From positions 558,001 to 622,000 of the forward strand of contig NZ_CP115468.1 of assembly GCF_028462125.1 (NCBI RefSeq): a stretch of 64,000 nt of DNA, written 5' to 3'. Below, piece by piece: positions 38,899 to 47,953 of this stretch. The notes under the pieces are model-generated. The model saw only the letters and a program-made list of their open reading frames with translations. It made no database searches and had not been told where the DNA came from. Made by a program: the position numbers and the translations under genes. Each line of letters opens with the position of its first letter. Within the stretch, counting starts at the first letter, position 1. Origin of the DNA: Leptospira sp. GIMC2001 (lineage in GTDB: Bacteria; Spirochaetota; Leptospiria; Leptospirales; Leptospiraceae).

Positions 38899-40695
38899 TT
38901 ACTTCTTTGGTTTAGGATATCCAATTAAGGATCTCAGATCATTTAAATTTTGTGGACAATTTTTGTCATTTAATGCACCTAGCAATGCATAAATTTTTTG
39001 TGGTTTCTCTTTTCCCTTAACGCTTATTGCTGGTAAGTCGTAATAATTGAATAATTTTTTGGTATTGTTGTAGATGGACTCTGAAACAATTATATCCAAG
39101 GAAAGATCTTTTGTTAGTCCTTCCACACGTGAAGCTAAGTTCACAGCATCTCCGATCACGGTATATTCCATCTTCTCATCCGATCCAATCTGACCGGAAA
39201 TCACAGGACCATAATTCAATCCAATTCCAATTCGAAGACTTGGTTTCTTAGCTGTTCCACGGCCTTGGTTGAATTTCAATAAGGCAAATCTCATATCAAG
39301 GGCTGCTTTAACGGAATCTTGCGAAATATTACCAGATGATTTTAGTGCGCCCCAAGTCGCCATGATCGCATCTCCAATAAACTTATCCACATAACCCCTG
39401 TTATTTTTGACACAAGAAACCATTGCACTCATATATTGGTTAAGGAACTCAACCACTTCTTCCGGTCTTAGTTTCTCGGAAATTGATGTAAAGCTTCTAA
39501 TGTCGGAGAATAGAATTGCACATTCTTTCTTTTCTCCTCCGACTTTCAATTGCCCTTTCATAGAGAGTTCTGCAATTTCATCGTTTACGAATCGACCGAA
39601 TGAAACTTTCAATTTCTCTCTTTCTTCTAGTCCCTGACTCATCGACTGAAATGAATTTGTCAAAATACCGATTTCATCACGAGTTTCCGGTTTTAATTCA
39701 AGGTGATAATTTCCAGATTCAATATTTTTGGATGCTGTAACCAAGGTAAGAATTGGCTCGGATATTCTTTTTGCAAAAAAGAATACAATAATAATTGCTA
39801 AGTTTAGCGCGGCAATCATGAGATAGATATTTCTTCTCTGAATGTTATATACTTCTTCGAACGCCTTATCTTCCGAAACTGTAGAAATGATTCCAACTCC
39901 ACCTAAGCCAATTTTCTTAAAAGAACCAAGAAACCAAAGGTCATCAGCACCCTTGTAACGAAATTGTCCATTGTCTAGAGTGCTTGTTCGCATCTTTTGG
40001 ACAATCGGTAGGTCAACCATATTCGCCCCAGAAAGAATCATACTTACGTCCGAGTGAGCGATAATTCTTCCTTCATCATTCACCATAAATGTTTCAATAT
40101 TTCCAGAAGTTTGAAATGCCTCTAAAAACTTTTCCAATCGTATCATGGCTATGATGATCTTATTGGATTTATCTTCGGAATACGGAAAGCCTATTGCAAG
40201 AATAGGAGACCTAAAACCAATGCTTGAATTTAATAAGACGGTTGTATTGTTAAAAGATTGCTTGAATCGATCTTTATTGGTTCGAATAAATTCTTCTAAT
40301 ACATTCGTTGAGATTCCAAGATCTTCCAATACTTGAGTATTGCCGATCCGGACTCCAGGTTGGTTGGCTTTATCATAGACACCGACATATAGGATATTGG
40401 GATCTTCACGAAAGAGAATTTGTTTTATGGAAGAGTCAGTTTTGCTCTGACTGATGACACTCATTGTGACTTGTAAGGATTGCTTAAGTGCATTGATCTC
40501 GGATTTTACATTCAATGCAATAACTTCTGTTATCTTGATATTATTTTCTTTGACTCGAATCTCGTTATCTTCTTTGAAAAAGTAAGTTGCCACCATAATG
40601 ATTGAGGCAAGGGATAAAAAGAGGATCGATGAAATGATCACCATCAATTTAACCCGAATTGTGAATCGCGATGGTGTAAAATTTTTATCGTTCAT
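38899..40695 (-). CDS. Adenylate cyclase with extracytoplasmic sensor and HAMP domain
   Basis: A 598-residue sensor enzyme: membrane segment at about 16-38, an extracytoplasmic Cache-like domain (about 40-285, VGVYDKANQPG, FMVNDEGRIIAHSD), a second membrane segment (about 289-307), HAMP (308-360) and a class III cyclase domain (about 385-570). Metal ligands are Asp398 and Asp442. The base-selecting pair is Lys438 and Thr512, with Asn519 and Arg523 for transition-state binding; Lys/Thr is the class IIIb pattern for ATP, so it should make cAMP. It lies between a lipoprotein gene (9 nt) and the FecR gene (3 nt). Confidence 0.9.
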   Translation of the reverse strand: MNDKNFTPSRFTIRVKLMVIISSILFLSLASIIMVATYFFKEDNEIRVKENNIKITEVIALNVKSEINALKQSLQVTMSVISQSKTDSSIKQILFREDPNILYVGVYDKANQPGVRIGNTQVLEDLGISTNVLEEFIRTNKDRFKQSFNNTTVLLNSSIGFRSPILAIGFPYSEDKSNKIIIAMIRLEKFLEAFQTSGNIETFMVNDEGRIIAHSDVSMILSGANMVDLPIVQKMRTSTLDNGQFRYKGADDLWFLGSFKKIGLGGVGIISTVSEDKAFEEVYNIQRRNIYLMIAALNLAIIIVFFFAKRISEPILTLVTASKNIESGNYHLELKPETRDEIGILTNSFQSMSQGLEEREKLKVSFGRFVNDEIAELSMKGQLKVGGEKKECAILFSDIRSFTSISEKLRPEEVVEFLNQYMSAMVSCVKNNRGYVDKFIGDAIMATWGALKSSGNISQDSVKAALDMRFALLKFNQGRGTAKKPSLRIGIGLNYGPVISGQIGSDEKMEYTVIGDAVNLASRVEGLTKDLSLDIIVSESIYNNTKKLFNYYDLPAISVKGKEKPQKIYALLGALNDKNCPQNLNDLRSLIGYPKPKK

Positions 40696-40704
40696 GTTAT
40701 TTCC

Positions 40705-42030
40705 TTATGGGCAAGATAATTCTAAAGCGATTGTATTCCTTCGATCCACATCAGATATAACAAATTCTGTTTCACGAATTATTGTATCTGGAAATCCATC
40801 AACTCTTTCTAAGTCAGCGACACAGTACAATTTATATTTACCATTGTTTATATATTTAATGCTTGCGTTTTGTCTTGCTGGGGTTGCCGCAAGAGGAATC
40901 TGCCTAATAATATTGATTTCATCACTATGGAAAATCGCATAGTAGTAGCGTAAATCTCCTTGACCACCGCTGATACTCAACGAAGCTGCTGTCTCGGGGT
41001 AAATGATTCGAGACCTAGAGATCATATTCCCACCAATATCTGGTTCGTTCTTATGAGCGCTTAGCGCGTCACTAAATCCAACTAATGTCTGTTTGATTGG
41101 ATTTCCTGGTCTTTGGAATGTATGCACCATCAAATTCTCTTTTATATTCATACGAATTTCGAGAATATATGGATCAAATCCACCGCGAATCTGCATATCT
41201 CTCTGTCCACCTTGAACAGAATAGAGTTGAGGAAACATTTTAGGAACAATATCTTGTTTAGCGATGTCAGAAGTTCCTGGAATGTAATTGTTCCTAGGAA
41301 CAATATTAACCCCAGTTACGCGGCGGTTGTCGAAACGTGCTTGATCCAATAGCAGAGCACCATTTTGGACTCCCCAACCAGTAACAAAAGAACGAAAGTA
41401 TATACCGGTGTAAAAATATTGCCTTCCGAAAGTGGCTTCCGGTCCAAGCTGAAGTCCCGCGCATTCATTAAAATATTTTGGATCACTGCAACTTATTGTT
41501 TCGGCGGTTGGATCATTCGAAGGAAATTGTGCACCGGTGCCATCGAAGAACTGTTGCATCCGGAACAATCCATTTTGTTTCTGACATGTATCGTTCTCTA
41601 AAGTATAGGGTATAGTACAGAAAACTTGTCTCTCGGTCGCTATAAAATCCCAAAATTCTTGAGAATCAATCGGATTTCTTATCTGAGTGAGTTCGTTGAT
41701 TCCTTTATCAAATTGAGAGGAAATTCTTATCTCACCTAAATCAATATAGATTGGAAGATTAGCTGCTGAAGGAAGATCTATGAGTTGGTGATCTGCATCG
41801 CCACCTTCTCCTATATTGTCCAGATAGAGAGCACCAGTCCCGCCATTATAGTCTTGAAAAGAGATTGGATTGTCGGATGCGTAAGTTCCTTTCACAAGAA
41901 GCAACATTCGATTATTAAAAAGTGTACTTAAAACAGGAGCCGAAGTTATATCTTCAAATTCGTTGTCGCAATGTATAAGACTGGTGAGGATTAGAATAAA
42001 AAATGAATATTGAATAAATCGGTTTCTCAT
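40705..42030 (-). CDS. Exported lipoprotein of unknown function
   Basis: About 441 residues from the ATG at 42030, chosen for GGAAG 7 nt upstream and a good lipoprotein signal (RNRFIQYSFFILILTSLIHC). The mature part is Asn/Gly/Asp-rich and beta-prone, with several Cys (CTIPYTLENDTC, CSDPKYFNECAGL, YCVADL and a terminal SCP) that may form disulfides. An aromatic stretch ATFGRQYFYTGIYFRSFVTGWG stands out. I recognise no named family. It is encoded between a small porin-like protein and the cyclase, so it may act with them at the cell surface. Confidence 0.7.
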   Translation of the reverse strand: MRNRFIQYSFFILILTSLIHCDNEFEDITSAPVLSTLFNNRMLLLVKGTYASDNPISFQDYNGGTGALYLDNIGEGGDADHQLIDLPSAANLPIYIDLGEIRISSQFDKGINELTQIRNPIDSQEFWDFIATERQVFCTIPYTLENDTCQKQNGLFRMQQFFDGTGAQFPSNDPTAETISCSDPKYFNECAGLQLGPEATFGRQYFYTGIYFRSFVTGWGVQNGALLLDQARFDNRRVTGVNIVPRNNYIPGTSDIAKQDIVPKMFPQLYSVQGGQRDMQIRGGFDPYILEIRMNIKENLMVHTFQRPGNPIKQTLVGFSDALSAHKNEPDIGGNMISRSRIIYPETAASLSISGGQGDLRYYYAIFHSDEINIIRQIPLAATPARQNASIKYINNGKYKLYCVADLERVDGFPDTIIRETEFVISDVDRRNTIALELSCP

Positions 42031-42084
42031 GGACGGACTTCCATCCCCATTATTTATTTTCATTCTGAAAGTGTAAAGAAAAAC

Positions 42085-42708
42085 CTATATGAGAAGACTA
42101 ACCATCAAGCCAAAATGAAAGAAATCTGCATTTTGGAGTCTGTATTGAGCAGGATTCAAGAGTCGGTAGTCATCATAGGGAGAAGCTAGCGGAATATTAT
42201 TTTCTGGTGGAATATCCATGTTCGTTTCCATGATTTTGTTATAATCAAGGCGGATTCCAATTCTTACTTTTCTTCCTGCAATAAAACTCGCCTCCAAACC
42301 TCCATAGATTAGAGGATTCCAACGCGAAGTATTGGCTGGACGGGCGACCACATAAGCACTGCCACCTCCCGCCTTTAGAAAAAACTTAACAGGAAGATCG
42401 AGTGGTAACTGATACGCCAGTGCCGCATAAATAGGCATTGTCGTTAGAGCTCGTTCAGTTTGGGATAAATAAGTTGAATAGCTGCCACCCAATTCAGTAT
42501 ATAAAAAATAAGGCCATGGAAATCTAGTAAACAATCCAAAACCTAGCGAAGTATCAAGAACCGACTGGCTTGGTGATCCAGGAAAAGGGTTTGAAGCACC
42601 CAACCAAAATCCCACTTCTGGTTTTCTTTTATCTTCTTCTTGTGCATAGATGGGAAATATGAACAGAATCAATAAACCAAGAATTAGAATTCGGAAATTT
42701 ATTATCAT
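42085..42708 (-). CDS. Small outer-membrane beta-barrel protein
   Basis: A 207-residue protein with a signal peptide (LILGLLILFIFPIYAQ, cut after about residue 22). The mature part has alternating hydrophobic and polar residues with many aromatics and glycines: VGFWLGASNPFPGS, LGFGLFTRFPWPYFLYTELGGSYSTYL, VKFFLKAGGGSAYVV, VRIGIRLDYNKI and a last strand FFHFGLMVSLLI. This suits an 8-stranded outer-membrane barrel similar to OmpA/OmpW-like folds. It lies 18 nt after truA on the same strand. Confidence 0.75.
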   Translation of the reverse strand: MIINFRILILGLLILFIFPIYAQEEDKRKPEVGFWLGASNPFPGSPSQSVLDTSLGFGLFTRFPWPYFLYTELGGSYSTYLSQTERALTTMPIYAALAYQLPLDLPVKFFLKAGGGSAYVVARPANTSRWNPLIYGGLEASFIAGRKVRIGIRLDYNKIMETNMDIPPENNIPLASPYDDYRLLNPAQYRLQNADFFHFGLMVSLLI

Positions 42709-42726
42709 GAGAAAGTTGTAGGGCGA

Positions 42727-43542
42727 TTAGACCAGCGGACTCCGAAATACATTCTTATACATTTGTTCTATCTCAGGAAATGAATCATAATAAGCTCGTG
42801 CAAAATACAATCCGTGAGCCGGTAGGGTTTTGCCAGCCAAACTCCGATCTCCAGCAAGGAGAATGTCCCCTAGATTTCTATCGTTAATTTTGCCTGTTCC
42901 TATGTCTACCAAAGTTCCTGTGAGAATTCGGATCATATTGTGAAGAAAACTATCTGCTCTGTATCTGAATTTGATTATGTAAGGATAACCTGGTTCTTGT
43001 TCGATTCCCACTTCTCGAATCTCTCGAATAGAAGATTTTTCTCTAATGGAAACTTGTTTTACAACACTTCGAAAATCTTTTTCTCCCACTAAATATTGCA
43101 GTTGATCTCGAACTTTAACCCAATCGATTTCTTCACGAATCCAAACAGCTCGATTGTCCCATAGAGGATGCGGGTTTCTGGATGAGAGTATTTTGAATTC
43201 GTATTCCCTCGACGAACAAGAAAAACGTGAATGGAATCGCTCTGCTACTTGCGTTATTCCAAGGCAACTCACTTTACCGCCAGCTAACGCATTAAGAGAA
43301 AATCGGAAGGTATCCAGTTCTTCGATTTTTTCATCACAGAGAAAATTGCAAACAATTCCAGTAGCATGCACTCCCGTATCAGTTCTGCCGGCTACATGAA
43401 AAACCAATGGATGGTTTTTGGGTTTGATGAGAATGTTTAAAGCTCGTTCGAGAGCATTTTGCACTGTATGAGCGTTGATTTGTTTTTGGAATCCGTGGAA
43501 AAAAGTTCCATCGTATTCGATGAGGATCGCATAATTAGGCAA
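42727..43542 (-). CDS. truA: tRNA pseudouridine(38-40) synthase TruA
   Basis: A 271-residue enzyme that makes pseudouridine at positions 38-40 of the tRNA anticodon stem. It starts with LIEYDGTFFHGFQKQ, then HVAGRTDTGVHATG with catalytic Asp55, RFHSRFSCSSREYEFKIL, WVREEIDW, FRYRADSFLHNMIRILTGTLVDIGTGK and a C-terminal LPAHGLYFARAYY. These are the full set of TruA motifs and the length is normal. It is 10 nt after the DUF2225 gene and 18 nt before the porin-like gene. Confidence 0.95.
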   Translation of the reverse strand: MPNYAILIEYDGTFFHGFQKQINAHTVQNALERALNILIKPKNHPLVFHVAGRTDTGVHATGIVCNFLCDEKIEELDTFRFSLNALAGGKVSCLGITQVAERFHSRFSCSSREYEFKILSSRNPHPLWDNRAVWIREEIDWVKVRDQLQYLVGEKDFRSVVKQVSIREKSSIREIREVGIEQEPGYPYIIKFRYRADSFLHNMIRILTGTLVDIGTGKINDRNLGDILLAGDRSLAGKTLPAHGLYFARAYYDSFPEIEQMYKNVFRSPLV

Positions 43543-43552
43543 AGACTTTTTA

Positions 43553-44434
43553 CTATTTCTCTCCGCCCATCTCTTCGATCAGGGCACCGTATTCATCATA
43601 CAATTCGCGAGCCATTTCGATGATTGCTGAAGGTTTGCCTTTTGATGATTTACCGGAACCATACAAGCGAGCGAGCATTCTTTTCGCTCTGATCAAAAGA
43701 TTGAGTTGGTCTTCTTTTTTCTCTGCTAGTTGGCTCAAAAATTTACGAGTTAAATATGCATTTAAATAAACGACTCCATCGAAACCCCAGTTGTTGTCCG
43801 AATCGGGTCCAAGCATTCCTTGGATGGAATCGACTGGTTCTTGGCCATTTTGCATCAGTTCCAAAGTCATGCTATAGTAGATCGCAGCCTTTTTGAACAT
43901 GAAGTCTCGTATTTCATTGAATTTTAAATCAGGGAATTCTAGAGTCAGATCATCAAAATACCAAGCTGCGCGAATGGCACAGAGAGCTTTCTTGGGAGTG
44001 GGAGCAACGCTCAAGCCACGTTTCTGATAACATTCGATCGCAAGTAGATAACTTGCCACGCCTAATATAATATTTCTATCTTCATTGAAGTCCAGAGGAC
44101 CAAGGATTTTTTCTAAGAATGAACGTCTCTGATCGGAGCTTGCTCTGAGAGCTTCTGCTTCATTAGCAGCTAAGCCATCCCAATCTTTATTAAAGGAAGC
44201 ATAGAGGCAACGTGGACAAACTGTAATGATATAATCATTGGGTCCAACTCGTCCGAACTTTTTGTTCTTTTCATAGAGTCTACGTAACTCTTGAGTAAGC
44301 TTGCCTGCGATCAGACGTCCTCCACCTTGGAACATTTGCTCTTTCTGATGGACTTCATTGCAGACTGGACACACCGAATTCTCCTTCGCTCGGAAGGAAA
44401 TTTTCTTATTTTGGCTTGCGGTGGATACTGCCAT
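43553..44434 (-). CDS. DUF2225 protein with CxxC zinc-ribbon
   Basis: A 293-residue cytoplasmic protein. An N-terminal CPVC (about 22-25) and a second CPRC (about 74-77, ITVCPRCLYASF) form a four-Cys zinc site, and a helical, TPR-like C-terminal part follows (ASYLLAIECYQKRGLSVAPTPKKALCAIRAAWYFDDL). This is the pattern of DUF2225, common in Firmicutes and spirochaetes. Function is not known. It heads the 23-kb run of minus-strand genes and is divergent from the exported protein at 44550. Confidence 0.85.
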   Translation of the reverse strand: MAVSTASQNKKISFRAKENSVCPVCNEVHQKEQMFQGGGRLIAGKLTQELRRLYEKNKKFGRVGPNDYIITVCPRCLYASFNKDWDGLAANEAEALRASSDQRRSFLEKILGPLDFNEDRNIILGVASYLLAIECYQKRGLSVAPTPKKALCAIRAAWYFDDLTLEFPDLKFNEIRDFMFKKAAIYYSMTLELMQNGQEPVDSIQGMLGPDSDNNWGFDGVVYLNAYLTRKFLSQLAEKKEDQLNLLIRAKRMLARLYGSGKSSKGKPSAIIEMARELYDEYGALIEEMGGEK

Positions 44435-44549
44435 CTGATATAATTCTCTCTGGAAACGATATTTTCTACAAGTAAACTGTCAATTCATTCCCCAAGAAAA
44501 CCGATACTTTCTACAGGGAACCCCCGAATTGTTGGAAATTGGTACTGCC

Positions 44550-45668
44550 ATGAAAAAAATTATACTGATCGCAAGCATCCTTTTGTGGATTCCGTTGACC
44601 CAGGCTATGGGTCAAGCTGTTTCTCTTAAGGCATACAACAAAAGAGTAGAACTCATTACTTATCTTCGAGAGTTAGAGCCCATGGTGAAAAATTTCCCTG
44701 GCAATGATCCCGAAGGCAATCCTGCAACTGCATATGCAGAAGAGGATAAAATGGGTCATCGAGTAAAAAAATATGAAGATATAAAGAGAATCTATCAAGA
44801 AGCTCTGCAATATTATTTTGAAGCAAACTATGTTGCATCATATCGTAGATTTCTCGAATCTCAGATTGCAATTGAGAAATTGACAGAAGAATTATCACAA
44901 CTCTATGTTTTGCGTGCTGAAGAAATGATGAAAACAGCTATGGAACGTAAGAATCCGAATGATCCAATGGATAAAACCATTGTTGATATAAGCATTGAAT
45001 ATGGCAAAAATTCTTATATCCGAAAAGATATGCGAGAAGCTCGGGAAGCTCCTTTTGCTCGTAGGATGTACGAACCAAAGGAATATCATTATGTACTAAA
45101 CCGTTATGGTATAGAAAAAAATGCAGAGACAGGATACCGATTTCTCGGACTTGCAAAGCAAGCAAGAATTGATGCACTCAAAGTTGAGAAACATCTTGAG
45201 AAAAATCAAAATCTAACTCCAAGACATAGAAAGTATAGAATTGATTTGTATTTTGGTGCAATCAGTTTATGTCGTGATGCTAAGGCAAATGCTGTAAATA
45301 TTTTCAAATTGAAATATCCATATGATAATTATTTCCTTCAGAAGTCTGATGCGAAACAAGAATCTTGGAGAGATATGGATAACAATCTGAACGAAGGCGA
45401 GATTGTAAAATTAGAAGGAATCACTTATGATTTCACTAAGAATCCGTATATTAAGCACGATAAAAGAATTCAAGCAACCTTTGATGAGAGAATTCCAGCT
45501 GAATACAGAAAAGATGATGCTGATACAAAAGGTCGAGTGTATGAGAAGGACACCGACGGACAACTATTCTTGAGATATGATCATGCAAGAAGAGAAGAGT
45601 TAGGCGTTCCAAAAAAATCAGAAGTACAAAAACAAGAAACAACAACTCCCGCTCCAGCCGGTCAGTAA
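44550..45668 (+). CDS. Exported alpha-helical hypothetical protein
   Basis: About 372 residues from the ATG at 44550 (an upstream in-frame TTG at 44529 is less likely). The signal peptide is clear (KKIILIASILLWIPLTQAMGQ). The mature part is charged and almost all helical with many Tyr/Arg/Glu, as in YEDIKRIYQEALQYYFEANYVASYRRFLESQIAIEKL, which fits helix-hairpin repeats. The tail is KKSEVQKQETTTPAPAGQ. No family is recognised. A strong terminator follows at 45691, so it is monocistronic. A periplasmic structural role is possible but unsupported. Confidence 0.75.
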   Translation: MKKIILIASILLWIPLTQAMGQAVSLKAYNKRVELITYLRELEPMVKNFPGNDPEGNPATAYAEEDKMGHRVKKYEDIKRIYQEALQYYFEANYVASYRRFLESQIAIEKLTEELSQLYVLRAEEMMKTAMERKNPNDPMDKTIVDISIEYGKNSYIRKDMREAREAPFARRMYEPKEYHYVLNRYGIEKNAETGYRFLGLAKQARIDALKVEKHLEKNQNLTPRHRKYRIDLYFGAISLCRDAKANAVNIFKLKYPYDNYFLQKSDAKQESWRDMDNNLNEGEIVKLEGITYDFTKNPYIKHDKRIQATFDERIPAEYRKDDADTKGRVYEKDTDGQLFLRYDHARREELGVPKKSEVQKQETTTPAPAGQ

Positions 45669-45690
45669 TTTAGATTTCCAGCAGTTCTGT

Positions 45691-45722
45691 AATCTCCGCG
45701 AAATGATCGTCGCGGAGATTTT
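45691..45722 (+). terminator. Rho-independent terminator after the 44550 gene
   Basis: AATCTCCGCG (45691-45700) and CGCGGAGATT (45711-45720) form a perfect 10-bp GC-rich stem with a 10-nt loop, followed by TTCATTT. It lies 23 nt after the stop codon. Confidence 0.85.
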
Positions 45723-45835
45723 CATTTATAACAATATACAAATAAATACTATTGCTAATTAAGAATTAATTAAATTATTAATTGAGATTCAGCATAAAAT
45801 TTCTATAGGAAGGAATTTTTATGCCAAATGGGATA

Positions 45836-45863
45836 TTGACAATAAATTTTTTCAGGCTATTCT
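45836..45863 (+). promoter_or_regulatory. Candidate promoter of the 45899 lipoprotein gene
   Basis: TTGACA (45836-45841) is followed after 16 nt by TATTCT (45858-45863). Transcription would start near 45870, 30 nt before the ATG. AGGAAGG at 45807 with ATG 45821 opens a 20-codon ORF overlapping this promoter; I treat that as chance. Confidence 0.45.
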
Positions 45864-45898
45864 CTATATCTATAATTACTTAATATAGGATGTAAGAA

Positions 45899-46567
45899 AT
45901 GCTTAAAGAAAAAACAAATAATCAATATTCTCTAAGAATCATAAGTTTGCTAATCGTATTCTTTTCTTTTTGTGGATGTGCATCGAGTCTGTATCCAGTT
46001 CGAACAGCCGTTGAAGCAAAAGAATCAATTGCAGTTTATATGAATAAGATCGAGTCAAGACCAGTATTGATTGGGAACTCAAGGAATACAGCTAAGGATA
46101 CAATAGCCGAATTGGATGCACTCATGCCGATTTTCAAACAAAGTCTTCAAAAAGAATTGCATGGTGCAAAAATTGTTGAACCAAAAATGAAAAACGAACA
46201 GATTCTGGGTCAAAATATACCAGTTTATGATTTTGGAAATATCGGAGCGAATATAGGAATTGAATATATCACGGCTACAAGCTTTTCTCAAAGTATCGAT
46301 TCTACAAAAACTTGGGATCTAACGATCAAAGTAATTGCTCGATTTAGAAAAATTGAGAATGGTAGACTTGGACAGTATCTTGGCAGTCGACTAGGTTATA
46401 CCTTAGCATCTTTTAGCGACAAGGGAAGTTGTCCAGGAGCTTGTCCAGAGAATGCAAATTCTTTAGTAGAGTTAACTAACCCTGGTCAACATGCAAAAAC
46501 TTTAAAATCTCAAATTCCTGAAAATGTAACGAAAGTTATCCAAGAAATAATGAAATCTGAACCCTAA
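45899..46567 (+). CDS. Lipoprotein of unknown function
   Basis: A 222-residue lipoprotein with a hydrophobic stretch (SLLIVFFSFCGC) and lipobox Cys at about 29, after a 13-residue polar N terminus. The mature part has a mixed alpha/beta pattern: VAVEAKESIAVYMNKIESRPVLIG-like start, DTIAELDALMPIFKQSLQKEL, and strands around TWDLTIKVIARFRKI. A CPGACPEN Cys pair lies near 180. I recognise no named family with confidence. It stands between a terminator and a 262-nt structured intergenic region, so it is probably monocistronic. Confidence 0.7.
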   Translation: MLKEKTNNQYSLRIISLLIVFFSFCGCASSLYPVRTAVEAKESIAVYMNKIESRPVLIGNSRNTAKDTIAELDALMPIFKQSLQKELHGAKIVEPKMKNEQILGQNIPVYDFGNIGANIGIEYITATSFSQSIDSTKTWDLTIKVIARFRKIENGRLGQYLGSRLGYTLASFSDKGSCPGACPENANSLVELTNPGQHAKTLKSQIPENVTKVIQEIMKSEP

Positions 46568-46662
46568 GCTATTGGAATTGTAAATTGTGAGAAAATATAG
46601 AACAAGAATATCACAATAGTCAGTTTAATGAATATATGTTAGATTATGCAAGAAGGAGAACG

Positions 46663-46688
46663 GATTCGAACAGAGGTGTTCGAATTCC
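46663..46688. promoter_or_regulatory. 11-bp inverted repeat, possible operator or RNA hairpin
   Basis: ATTCGAACA (46664-46672) - GAGG - TGTTCGAAT (46677-46685) is a perfect 9-bp inverted repeat, extendable to GGA/TCC at the ends with one bulged T. It is in the 262-nt gap between the lipoprotein gene and the PAS-cyclase gene, about 140 nt before the latter. No T-run follows. Confidence 0.5.
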
Positions 46689-46759
46689 TAAATCAACAAA
46701 CTTATGCAGTTGAATCAGACGATTTTTATAGGAAATTCAGGTAAAACTTTATCATCTGT

Positions 46760-46784
46760 GGGGATGCTTCTGGTTAGCATTCCC
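46760..46784 (+). promoter_or_regulatory. 9-bp hairpin upstream of the PAS-cyclase gene
   Basis: GGGGATGCT (46760-46768) pairs with AGCATTCCC (46776-46784), one pair being G-U, around a 7-nt loop. It lies 46 nt before the ATG at 46830. The downstream sequence is not T-rich, so a terminator is unlikely; it may be a leader structure. Confidence 0.4.
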
Positions 46785-46829
46785 GATTAATCAGCTTTTC
46801 ACTAGATACCTGTTTAAAATGCTGTTCAT

Positions 46830-47882
46830 ATGGAACCTACTAAAGCTGGAATCAATCTTAAATCCTTAGCAGAACAATATAAGTATGCAATTGATGTAGC
46901 AACCATCGTTTCTAAAACTGATACCAAAGGTCGAATCACTTATGTTAACGATGAATTTTGTAATATTTCTGGTTATACAAAAGATGAATTGATGGGCAAA
47001 CCACATAACATAGTAAGGCATCGTGATATGCCCGCTTCTGCATTCAAAAATTTTTGGGATACGATTCGAGCTAAAAGAAGCTGGACAGGTGTAATTAAAA
47101 ATCGAAAGAAGAATGGTGATCCATATTGGGTGAATACAACAGTTGTTCCCATTCTAGATTCAGATGAGAACATTCATGAATATATTGCAATTCGAAGCAA
47201 TATAACTCAGATCGAAGAACAGAAAATTCAAATTGAGAACTTACACAAAGCGAGTAAGAAATTTGTGCCAGAAACGATGCTAGCCCTTCAAGGAATTCAA
47301 GATATCACGAAGCTAAATGTTAATCTTGGAAAAAGTCTTGAGTTATCTGTTTTATTTATTGATATTATTGGTTTTACTACTTGGAGTGAGAAAAAAAATC
47401 CAGAAGAAATATTCTCAGAATTGAACGAATACTTTTCATTCATGGAAAGATCGATTCATGAAAATCATGGGGTCATCGATAAATATATTGGTGATAATAT
47501 AATGGTAATTTTTCAAGATCCAACTGATGCGATTCGAGCTGGGATTCGTATGTTAGAAATTTTGAATGAACTAAACGATGTGAGAAAAATGAGATCTCAA
47601 GGCGATCTGAAAATTGGAATTGGAATCCATACTGGCCATTTGGTTCTTGGAACTGTCGGTACCGAAAGTCGGATGAATCCGACAGTAATTGGCGACACAG
47701 TGAATACTGCGTCAAGAATTGAGCGATTGACTCGCAAAGTAAAACATAGCCTGTTAGTATCTGAGAAAACTATTCATTTAGCTGGCATTGAGAATTTTAA
47801 TGCCGAATCTATAGGACGCATCGTTTTAAAAGGTAAAAAAGAACCCTTAAGAATATTTGGAGTTTATTCGGAACGCCGTTAG
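46830..47882 (+). CDS. Cytoplasmic PAS-domain adenylate cyclase
   Basis: A 350-residue enzyme without membrane segments. The PAS domain (about 20-130) has GRITYVNDEFCNISGYTKDELMGKPHNIVRHRDMP and the W-x-G-V-I-x-N-x-K-K-x-G-x-x-Y-W motif of the Aer-type oxygen/redox sensor PAS group. The class III cyclase domain (about 170-345) keeps metal Asp178 and Asp222, base-selecting Lys218 and Thr285, and Asn292/Arg296. The Lys/Thr pair predicts ATP as substrate and cAMP as product. The Aer-like PAS resemblance suggests FAD binding, which is inference. No operon partner is evident. Confidence 0.9.
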   Translation: MEPTKAGINLKSLAEQYKYAIDVATIVSKTDTKGRITYVNDEFCNISGYTKDELMGKPHNIVRHRDMPASAFKNFWDTIRAKRSWTGVIKNRKKNGDPYWVNTTVVPILDSDENIHEYIAIRSNITQIEEQKIQIENLHKASKKFVPETMLALQGIQDITKLNVNLGKSLELSVLFIDIIGFTTWSEKKNPEEIFSELNEYFSFMERSIHENHGVIDKYIGDNIMVIFQDPTDAIRAGIRMLEILNELNDVRKMRSQGDLKIGIGIHTGHLVLGTVGTESRMNPTVIGDTVNTASRIERLTRKVKHSLLVSEKTIHLAGIENFNAESIGRIVLKGKKEPLRIFGVYSERR

Positions 47883-47953
47883 TTAGTTCTCGGGAAACTA
47901 GAATAATTCTTGCATGCCTGAGCCTATTTCATTTTTCTAAAAATAGGTTAAAT

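Noticed and set aside
45821..45883. 20-codon ORF with AGGAAGG before the lipoprotein gene
   Set aside because: It overlaps the best promoter for the lipoprotein gene, has no distinctive composition, and could arise by chance.
46661..46690. TTCGAAT-like motif resembling a tRNA T-arm
   Set aside because: The motif is one arm of a simple inverted repeat; no acceptor stem, D-arm or anticodon arm fits on either strand.
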